A stretch of 64,000 nt of DNA from Mesostigma viride (Eukaryota; Streptophyta; Mesostigmatophyceae; Mesostigmatales; Mesostigmataceae): assembly GCA_009746045.1 (NCBI GenBank), contig RPFO01000154.1:1201167-1265166 (forward strand), written 5' to 3'. The notes under the pieces are model-generated. The model was not told the origin of the DNA. It ran no database searches and saw nothing but the letters and a program-made list of their open reading frames with translations. Shown piece after piece: positions 42,561-61,157 of the stretch. How positions within the stretch are numbered: position 1 is the first letter of the stretch; each line of letters starts with the position of its first letter. The translations under genes and the position numbers were made by a program.

Positions 42561-44224
42561 TCCTTATCTAGTTGTCAACCACATTTAGATCATCATTGTC
42601 TCAACTAATAATTAGAAGGATTGGAGGAACTTTCAGCAACGGACCTGTATAGACGTGACTAATGAACTAATCATCGGAAAGAATAATTGATCACATGCTG
42701 CATCAGGCTTGTGTTTACCACTGGCCACTGCGGTTACCACTGTAAACTACAAGCCCCCCGAAGGGCTACCGCTCCTCGGAGTAAACAGCGGCACGCCCTG
42801 TGCGCCCTGGTACGACCTGTGCCGGCTCCAGTGGCTCCGCCCCGGGCTCGTCCAGGGGGTTCACAAGCCCCTGGTAGCTGCGCCGTTGCTGCAGGAACTG
42901 AGCCCCCGAGTGCACCTCAACCACGCCGGGCCCGACAAAGGACAGCACGCCCTGCATTGTGCCGAGGGACACGTCCCTCCTAGGAGGGCCTGACAGGGTG
43001 AGGTCCGTCGACCCAGGGAAACGCTCCACGATGCTCTTTGTGTCCGCAGCGTCAGCCGGGTGCTCGCCTGCCACCCAAGGGCCATGGGTTCAACAAAGTG
43101 TGTGGGGCAAATATTAGGGCCAAATCTTATCAAGGAGGGCAACCAAGGAAGCTCGACCAGAGTCGCATGCTGCACAAAACACAACAGCTGGGCAAAGGGT
43201 CTTTCGGCGGAGTCAACATGGACATGAAAAAGCAATCATTTCAGGCACTAACCATTGATAGGCATGAAATTAGCTAGGATCTCGTAAACATGGAAGGAAC
43301 CACCTGACACTGAGATAGCATTCATGAGCTCTGACCATGACGCGGAAACCTTGCCCTAGGTTAGCGACGCGACCCTGTTGTCTGTTTATTAGGGCGACGA
43401 CCCAACACGGATGGTTGCTAATTGTTGGCACACATGGATGTCTACATCCAGGGAACGGGAAATGCCCGCAACTGTACAATCAGTCAATCGGTCAGTCAGT
43501 TTATTCCCACGCCATCATTCCTAAGCAACGAGCCAGGCAACAACTACTAGCAGCCGTAACCAGGCAAAATTAGCTGCGCTCACTAGCAGCCAGGCAAGGT
43601 ATAGCTGTGCGCACTAGCAACCGTAACCAGGCAAGATTAGCTGGCAACGATTACTAGCAACCGTAACCAGGCAAGGTATAGTTGTGCACTAGCGAGTAGC
43701 TATGGTGGCAAGGCAAGATTGGCACGTTAACCAGGGCCCACAACCATGCAACATTCGCAGGAACGTCCCTCCTACACACACGATCCCACAACCCCAGCAT
43801 CCACGCACCACCCCCTTCCATATCGTGCCGGACGCCAGTCGACAATCTAGCTGCTGGCGTATGCTGATAGCCGCCACGCAGGAGCGAATAGCGAGGCTCC
43901 TCCTCGCCCTCCTCCTCTTCATCCTTTCCACTGGCATCCGCATCGCCACCCACGGCCCCGGTTTGGTTACGGTTGCCAGTACGGCGGGTGGTCTGGCTGG
44001 CGTCGCTGCCTTGCAAAAGCGTGCCGAAGTCAAGCCGGAATTCTCCGGTCCAGGTTTTCCCTCTGCAGCGGACGCAGTAGAAAGAAATCGGCGAGCAGGG
44101 TGGAAAAGGGCCACGACATCAAGTACATCAATATAGACGCAAGGGGGGGGCAAAGTGCAAACGTACAGCAACGTAGAGTACATTACACCATTCATTGTAG
44201 AAAAACACATGCCTCTACGGCACA
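42561..44224. other. no confident gene
   Basis: 42740-43070 is open on both strands with non-repetitive composition (minus: DLTLSGPPRRDVSLGTMQGV; plus: LVQGVHKPLVAAPLLQELSP) but I recognise neither. 43700-44140 likewise. Could be retroelement coding debris. Confidence 0.4.
43510..43690 (+). repeat. degenerate minisatellite, CTAGCAACCGTAACCAGGCA units
   Basis: Four to five imperfect copies of a 35-40 base unit containing CTAGCA(A/G)CCGTAACCAGGCAAG. Confidence 0.75.
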
Positions 44225-45070
44225 CTCTAAGCATGGCCTCCCTCGGGGGGCCATGGGAGGAGCCATGGGGGGAGCCATTGGTGATTGGGGAATGGTGTGG
44301 CCATGGGAGGGCCATGCGGGGGGGGGGGGGGGGGGGGGGTGCGGCCATTGGCGGGTCCATAGGGGGGGCCGTCGGCGGGGCCATGGGTGCAGCGATGGGG
44401 GGGCACGTGGGGGGGGGGCGGGGGTGTAGCCATGGGTGGTGCCATAGGTAATGGAGGCTATTAATTAATTAATTAGGAACATAACTCCTAATATGGAGGC
44501 TATGGGTAAGGGTAAGCAGGTGGCCATGGCAGAGAACTCGGAGGGTGACATGCTGGAGTGGCAGGAGGAGTACCGAGGCAGGGGAGGAGATGCTGTTTAG
44601 GGTGAGAGGAGGAGGAGTACGAGGAGGGGGAGGGGGAGGAGATGCTGGACCAGCAGCAGCAGCAGGGTGTTGTTTACGATACGGGTGATGGAAAGAGGCT
44701 GCAAGCAGTCGTCCAGTGTGCACGCCATAACTCCTTTGCGTACGAGGCAGCTCGGTCGATCTTGCACAAGACATCGGGTACCTCGTACAACGCGTGGTGC
44801 ATGCTAGTAGTGTGGAGCAATGAGGGCTGCAAATAGCTGCCCGCTCACGCGGACATGACACCAAATATCCGCAGCTTTGGTGGTTCGTCTTTTTTATGAT
44901 GTCATCGCGGTAGAGCCCAACACTCACCTTGTTAGCTACAACTGCAGCCTGCAGTAGATCGGCCTTTTTGAGAACTACGGCGTGACGATCCATTGTGATG
45001 GGATAGAGCAGCTGGTCACGATGGATTGTGGCAATGTGCTCCTGTGGCACGGAGCACATGTTCATGTTGG
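44225..45070 (+). repeat. inverted duplication, copy 1
   Basis: Matches 48545-49375 in reverse. Begins with G-rich GGGGGGAGCCATGG units including a G22 run at about 44315-44339, then a CAG run, then a coding-like part (LQAVVQCARHNSFAYEAARS, NAWCMLVVWSNEGCK; and LVTMDCGNVLLWHGAHV). Family unknown. Confidence 0.75.
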
Positions 45071-48000
45071 GCGGCATACCCTGACGGGGATGACCGCCGC
45101 ATCTTTTTCAAGGCATTGTGCACTCAAAGACTCATGGGCACACAAACCTCAAGCAACACAATGTTTCTCGTGTTCTTTAGGCACCCGGCACTCACTGCTC
45201 CATGCACTTGTTGAGCTTCGCTCATTTGATATATGACGCGTGGACGGGCTCGAAGGGGACCGACCTGCCCTAGGTAGCGTAAGACTAGCGCTTGTCACGA
45301 GGGTACTGCACCGGCCGGCCCCTTTTGTGCCGATGCTGAGTGTGGTTCCGAAGTGCAGGCCTAGGTAGCTTCTAACGTACGTCACTAGACCTTGTACCTG
45401 CGCCAGCCGCCAGGTGTGGCACAATTGAGATGGGCAGTCAGTACACCTTGTACCTGCGCCAGCCGGCAGGCCTGCGTGGCGCAATGTGAATGATAGTCAG
45501 TACTTAAGAGTGGTATAGGGGACGTACGGAGGCCTCTTTTCAGCTTCGCAACTTTATCCCAGCATTTGCTGGCAAGGTCGGCTGGCCGGTATGGCGGCTG
45601 CGCTGAATGTAAGACGATGCTATCGGCCTCTCCGGGCGTGGAGAGGCCTAGAATAAAATTCTTTATGTTCGCCACCAACCATTACAGGCCACGGTAATGG
45701 TTGGTGGGTGGGGGATTCTACGATTTGAGTAAAAGGGTGTGATTTCCGGCGCTGGGCCCACTGACGATTCCCCTCTACCCCTGGGTGCGGCAAGCCGCTT
45801 CCTGACACTGGAGGAGCTGCGGCGGACAACGTCAGGGAAGGAGCCATACAGGCCAGGGCGAGCGGCTACAGTGGAAAGAATGACAGGTGGAGGCGAATCT
45901 GCCTTAAGCGTGGAGATGGCTAGCGCGGGGTGCCAGGGTAGCCCATAACTGCCAGGAGCTTGACAGCGGACCCGATCTTTCGGCCGGTGGCCAGACGGGA
46001 GTTTCGGGGATGATGCGGGGCTGGAGCGAATCTTGGTGGGAGGAGCGCGCTCTTCACCATTGCCCAGTTTTCCAGCAAAGAATGGTCCCCTGGCGGGGCT
46101 AAAATTCTGGCCGCTTTATCGCCATTGTTTTTATCCTGTATGATGCGCTATGGGAAAGGCAATAAAGAGTTCGGTTCTGCAAGGCGGGCATATCTATGCC
46201 ATAAAATTTTCCTACCAAATCACAAGCCCTGGTCGGGGCTTTGGCTGAGCAGTTTCCAAGCCAACACCTCGGTAGGGTAGAGGGCCTATCACCACAATGG
46301 CTTCAATGCCGGGAAATCCCAGCCTCAGGAGTGGGGCTGGTGATGGGTCCTGGGCTTGTGAGAGGCGGACCGGGGGCATAAGGCCTAATGAGCAGCCGCT
46401 GGAAACCGCCCCCCTAACGGAGGGAACGACATGGGTGCCGCCCCGCATCCGCCGGGAAACCGCAGCGGCCACACGGGGGCGGCAGTACAGCCGCGGCAGC
46501 GTGCCGGAGGGGGGCCAAGGGCGGAAAGAAACTCGGCACCAAGGTTGGCCATAGCCTTAGTGGCCAGGTAGGAGGTGTGGGGGCAAAACCTTGTGTTCGA
46601 GTATGCTGGACCCAGTGTTTTTGCTAAGGGTTTTTGGGCTGCGGTCGCGGTGACCTTGGCCCCCAAAATCCTGCGGTCGCGGTGACCTCTGCACCAAAAT
46701 CCCGCGGTCGCGCATGATCTTACATTATTAGCTTTGTTGCGATCACTGTGTGTGATGTGTTATACGTTTCAATGCCTCAGCCTAGGCTTGTGGGGGGGCC
46801 AGGGGGGATTATAGGCACGTTGGCTTTAGTCTACTTACATCACAACTTAGTAGTTTGTACTTATGTGGAATTCTTAAAATTAGATGACCCTTCACCCTTG
46901 GGCCTTAAGCCTTGAGCATAAACACAAACTGGCTTACCCTGATGGCGCATTCATAATACACATCAATGATTACACCTGAGACTTGGGCCATGGGGCATGG
47001 TCCAACGGCTATGGAGGTTTAAAAACTCAATTCTACCTGCTTGACTGAAAATGCTACATAAAACAATAGCATACATCCTTAACTGTGTTCTCACTTACTA
47101 GACACCTAGCATCTTCTTGCATAGGCCGAGGGTCATCACGGCGCCCAAATGGCCACAGCTTCCACAAGATTGTGGGTAAGAAAAATCAAAGGAGCAATGG
47201 GTCAGAAGTGGAGTCGTGGCCACTCGCCCCAGACCTCTTCCCCCTGTTCGTCTCGTTAGATTCCAAACGGCGACTAGCTCCGACATTATTCACATTCCCA
47301 GGCGGCTGCAAGTTGCCTGACGATGGCGCCAATTAGGCCTTGCTTTGAGCATGGTGTTGTCAGGAGGGCTGTGGCCACCTGTGCCTGATGACTTTTGCGG
47401 AATGAGCCACGATAATAAACATATGCCCTTAGCTCTGCCTGAGGCCGAGGCCACTCCTAAACTAGACGTTTTTTTTTATTATTGCTGGCCATGTTTGATT
47501 TGTCGTTACCCGACATGTTCGTATTTCATGCTAGGTCAAGCTTTGTGTCCACCCATTATAGCAGCGCTACCTAGACATAAAGCTTGTAATTTTGCTCCGT
47601 TTTTCATAGCGATCATCACACTGCTGATCCCCGGCACTCGATCTAGAGAACGAGCATAATGTTTGCGACGTCGTAAGCCATCAATGAGTGTCAAGAATGC
47701 AGGGAATTCATTTATCAGGTATTTTGTAACGCGAAAGCCCTAAGGTAGGTAGGTCCTCAACGTCGCTGATGTCTGCTTCAGAACTGAAAATAGACTACAG
47801 CCGACTTTCTGACTGACATCTTTTTAAGTGGTAACTACTAAATACCTACCTACCTTGTTGAGTAAACCCGATTCGAAAATCTGATTCTGACGAAACCTGT
47901 ACACCCCCAGGTTCAGGTTTAAGAATGGGTCCTGACCGATCCAGGGCTGCGATCTTAAACCTAAAATCAAATCCAGGGCTGACGATCTCAAAGTTGAGAG

Positions 48001-48544
48001 CGGTAGGATCTTAAATCTGATGCGGTATACATGAGTACATAATCTGTATCGCATACATGGCATTGTGATCAAATATGTTGGCCCGGTCCCGAGAGCAGCC
48101 CGCAACACACTCGTTTCGGACACCCTGATTTTCGTAGTAATGCAACCCTTTCCAGGTGACATCAGCTTGGCACATGACACGAGGGTCATCGTCGTTGATC
48201 ATGCTGAAACGATGACAATACTGACGATTTACGCCTGTCGGACAGCCGCCCTGTTGGTCAATATTCAACCCAGTTTCCCTCAAACAGTACAACCAAAACG
48301 AAACGCCGACCGATCCCTAGCAGTTAGGTGAGCACGCACCTTTCCTGAAAACCAGGCGCCGGGTGTGTTTGCCGAGCGCACTCCGGTTATATTTTCCTAG
48401 CGCCGTCCTCAAAAAGCCAACTTGAGCGCACACCTTTTCAATAATTCTGGCGACGGGGCGGTTTTGGAGCTCGCTCCGCGTCTGCCAGAGCCCCGTCGGA
48501 CCAAACTTGGAGTGGGCAGTTTTGCCGTGACGCCCCCCCTCCAA
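45071..48544. other. 3.5 kb without a recognised gene
   Basis: Contains three tandem copies of GCGGTCGCGGTGACCT-type units at 46635-46715. Open stretches at 45739-45948 (plus) and 46212-46666 (both strands) have no motif I recognise. Confidence 0.45.
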
Positions 48545-49375
48545 ACATGTGCTCCGTGCCACAGGAGCACATTGCCACAATCCATCGTGACCAGCTGTAT
48601 CCCATCACAATAGACCTTCACGCCATATTTTTCACAAGAGAATAGCCGCTGCAGGCTGCGGTGTAGCTAACGAGGTGAGTGTTGGTTTCTACCGCGATAA
48701 CACCAGAAAAAAGGAGGAAATTTCTCAAAGCTGCGGATATTTGGTGTCATGTCCGCGTGTTGGGCAGCTTTTTGCAGCCCTCATTGCTCCACACTACTAG
48801 CATGCACCACGCGTTGTACGAGGTACCCGATGTCTCGTGCAAGATCGACCGAGCTGCCTCTTACGCAAAGGAGTTATGGCTTGCACACTGGATGACTGCT
48901 TGCAACCTCTTTCCATCACCCGTATCGTAAACAACACCCTCCTCCTGCTGCTGCTGCTCGTCCAACACTCCCTCCCCCTCCCCCTCCTCTCACTCCAACA
49001 CGTCACCCTCCTCTTCGTTCTCTGCCATTTTCATCTCCTTCCTCTTACCCATAATAGCCTTCACCAGGGACCCACCCATGGTGACCCCCGCAGCCGCCTC
49101 AATGGCTCACCCCATGGCTTTCCCCATGGCATCACGGCCATCACCCATGGCTACACCCTCGCTCCCCCCCGCACGGTCCCCGCCATGGCTCCCCCCATCG
49201 CTACACCCATGGCCCCGCCTACGCCCCCCCCCGATTGCCCCCCAAATTGCCCCGCCAATAGACGCACCCACGCCCCCCCCCCATGAACCCCCCCATGGCT
49301 TCCCCTTGCATGGCCCACCCCATGCTCCCGCCATGGGGCCCGCCATGTTCCCCCCCCCATGGCTCCTCCCATTCC
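48545..49375 (-). repeat. inverted duplication, copy 2
   Basis: Reverse-complement relative of 44225-45070, with the same order of GGGGGGAGCCATGG units, poly-CAG and coding-like blocks, and indels between them. Confidence 0.75.
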
Positions 49376-49944
49376 AGGTTGGCAAATAGGGCACGTGCGT
49401 TGATATGTGGGGCCTGAAAATACGAGTATACACGTCGGGCCTGAAAAATACGCCGGGCAAAAATATGTGTCTCGTGATTATAAAGTCAAAGAACTTTGAG
49501 GCAATTTGCATGGAAAGACATGAAAAAAGATTGTTATGAACAGAGATAGCGATAATGATCAATATGAGCGTAGTGACATGCCCTCAAGAGGCATATCCAT
49601 GCCCAGCACACCGGCACACCTACAAACAGGCATGTTGGTCCGTTACCATCTACCCCCCCCCCCCCCCCCCCCCCCCCCCTGATGCCAGGAAATTGAAATG
49701 GAGGTGGGAGTTTATCTACGTCATATACAACCATGGCCAATTGTAGAGAACCTGAAGACCTTTCTTTTGAGCCAAAGAACGGGTCAATTCTGATAAGTAT
49801 TGAGAAAGTTATAGCAGTTACAACGCTGCAGTTTTGCCCAAGTCCGGAAGACGTATGTTTAGAAATACGTGTATTTTTGACGGGCCGCAAGGGTACGCGT
49901 ATTCCCATTTTTGGGGGCTCAGTACGGCGTATTTGCCAACCTGG
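49374..49944. mobile_element. hAT MITE C
   Basis: Ends CCAGGTTGGCAAATAG and GTATTTGCCAACCTGG match elements A and B. Flanks CTCCCATT (49366-49373) and CTCCCGTT (49945-49952) differ at one of eight bases, a slightly decayed hAT target duplication. Interior has a C30-like run at 49652-49679. Length 571 bp, no ORF of its own. Confidence 0.85.
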
Positions 49945-50590
49945 CTCCCGTTACCCCTGCCGGCTGCCATGGCCCCCCACTCAACAGTGAACAGACCGCC
50001 TGATGTGAATTTCCGACAGCTGAGCCTCAGGCATTGTATGAATTTTAATGCATTACAGTGAGGAGGGGAAGATATGACAATGGGTCGTCATTCCTGGGGG
50101 CGACATTGCATTGGTTTGAGTTTGCCCTATCGGCACAAGTAGCTCAGGGCGGTTCAAGCGGGGGGCAAAGCAGGTGGGCTTTTCCCCCCTTTTGAATGCA
50201 TGGACATGTCAAGGCATTTTTTGCACACTGAATATTTGCCAGCTGAGCAAAATCTGTGCGTCTCGACAAACGCGTGCTATGCCCGCTGTATGTCTGTTCG
50301 CTGGAGTCCGCCAAAGCTTAGAACCTCAGAAGGCAGTATAGCCGTGGCCCGTGGGAGTGTACTCACGCTTACTTTTCTTGAAGCAACAACAAGGCCCCAA
50401 CGGCGTGTCTCCCCGAAAGTCACGAAAACCCTCTCGCAAGGATTCAGGCTTCAGCACATGTAAGATTTGCCCTCCTAAAAAACACTTCGTTTCGTACTTA
50501 ATAATCGTTGAAGGGGTTACGGGCGTCTTGACTCTTGAGAGTCCTAGTCTGCATTGAAGCGGGGATCATAAAGTCGGACACATCCGTAAA
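49945..50590. other. no gene or DPH2 terminal exon found
   Basis: The C-terminal exon of DPH2 should lie left of 51072 on the minus strand. I could not find it here. Confidence 0.4.
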
Positions 50591-50890
50591 CAGTCACTAC
50601 CGCGTTAAGTCGCGATCGACGCCTGAAATTCGGTGTCACAACTTAACGCGGTAACCGTTAAGTTTGCGCGCCACTGGAGCTTGCGTATATTTTGCCGCCT
50701 AAAAAAGGTCACATAGCGGGTCCAGACTTGGCCAAAAAGGGCCTCCTGCGCGGCCAAAAATGGCCTGACACCCATAAATTGAGTCATTATTGTGTTAAGT
50801 TGCGATGGCACCCAGGCTTAAGTTGCGGTCGCCGCCCAAATTCGGCGTCGCAACTTAACGCGGTGACCCAACTTGACGCGGTAATGACTG
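50591..50890. mobile_element. Tc1/mariner-like MITE
   Basis: CAGTCACTACCGCGTTAAGT at the left is mirrored by the right end (CAGTCATTACCGCGTCAAGT in reverse). TA lies directly outside the right end and two bases off the left end. Inner repeats of TTAAGTTGCG make a folded structure. Superfamily from the CAGTCATTACCGCG end type. Confidence 0.62.
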
Positions 50891-51071
50891 TACATACCCG
50901 CGACATTGATAAACACAGCCGTGAAATCCGCGTGACATACCCGTAATGATAAGTAACCTGTCGATTCCCACAACCAAAATGCAGCTATTCTTAAATCTGC
51001 TTAGACCTGGGCCTACCTGACAAACCCAGCCATTCGCTCCTTCTAGCTCTACTCCTTATAGGTCTGCCCAC

Positions 51072-59947
<8,876 letters not shown>

Positions 59948-61157
59948 GGAATTTAATCGAAATTACAGACGACGTTCCGCGTATACTCGAGACGATATTT
60001 TGTTGAAGGTATCATACAATGTGCTCATCACAGCATCAGCGCCTGAGGACAAAAGCTGCAAATATGTGCCCCCATTACTATACTCGTCTTTCTTCGCTAT
60101 GCAAATAGTGGCACTTAGTCAAATAATTCACAAAGCTCGCAAAACCAGAACAGCCATGGCTGGTGCGGCCGTGCAGCAAAATTTTTACTGTGACCAGTCA
60201 GGACTGGAAAGGCTGACAGAAGAAGCCTTGAGCCTGGGTATGAATTATTTGTTGCTCCTTTGAAAGTCCCGCCTGCCTAATTCGAGCAGCTCGTTTTGTT
60301 CAATGTAGTTTCCGGAAGTCGGGGGGTGTCCCTACTAGCCTCCAGTACGGCATGTTTCACAAGAAATCCATAGCGGACATTGTAGTACAGGTCTGCAGCG
60401 ACAACAACAACAACCGGTTCAGCATGTTCCCATCAGCTGCTATCTACAGTGCCGTAAGCGGAACCGCCCACACAACAACAACCGGTTCAGGGTTGAATCA
60501 ACCGATTCAGGGTTTCACGCGATATTTTTTAGACCAGGCGTTCCTGGGTGTTTCAGGGAGGCCACGTGGCGCTGGAAGAAAACGCGCGAACGACCGTCGT
60601 CAGCGTCACCGCCGAGCCATTTTTTTTTGCTCGAGCATGTTGGGTCCGGCTGGAAGTTGGCGTTGGCGAACAATAACAGCGTGGCTGCTCGCTGGCTGCC
60701 GGGGCGGGGGCCCATTCTTTTGAGGCAAAGACCGGAGATTTTTTAGCCACGATGGGGTCTTCCTGTTTATTGAACCCGCCTTGTTTGAAATCGCGCGTGT
60801 CGCTGCTTTGTTCGAGCCGTGCTGCGCCACGGTATGGACTTGTCTGGGTTTGCCGCAGATTGCCGGCGACGGCCTACACTATTTACGATTCAGCCTAGAT
60901 TATTTGTGGAAATCCACCGAACGTCGAATGCCTTGATGGTTTAATAGAACACAGCGTCTCAGTCCTGTGGTGATGCATTTTGGTTACGGCATGACCGGGC
61001 TGCTGCGTTTGGCCTGGAAATCGCATGTTTCTGCCTTGTCTGTTTTCAGAGTCTATTGTGCATCCTGTTCTTCTTCCAAGACCAACACAAAATAAATGTT
61101 CAACTTAGTCGTATAGTTTGCCAAATTTTAAATGTGCTGTGTAGATGCTTTTGGTAG
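59948..61157. promoter_or_regulatory. divergent intergenic region between DPH2 and PURL
   Basis: DPH2 is transcribed to the left and PURL to the right. Includes ACAACAACCGGTTCAG twice (60400-60425 and 60470-60490), a GAATCAACCGATTCAGG palindromic stretch and no coding region I recognise. A first PURL exon may lie here. Confidence 0.35.

Noticed and set aside
43689-44384. Pro/Ala-rich 231-residue minus ORF and 144-residue plus ORF as genes
   Set aside because: Both are open over G/C-rich simple sequence with no motif or splice support.
50605-50811. QVWTRYVTFF as the missing DPH2 last exon (WTG-Y-x-DF)
   Set aside because: It lies inside the Tc1/mariner-like MITE, lacks the glycine and has no phase-compatible acceptor.
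60352-60723. Plus-strand ORF as PURL first exon
   Set aside because: No donor with the phase needed for the 61211 acceptor and no transit-peptide-like composition that I could defend.
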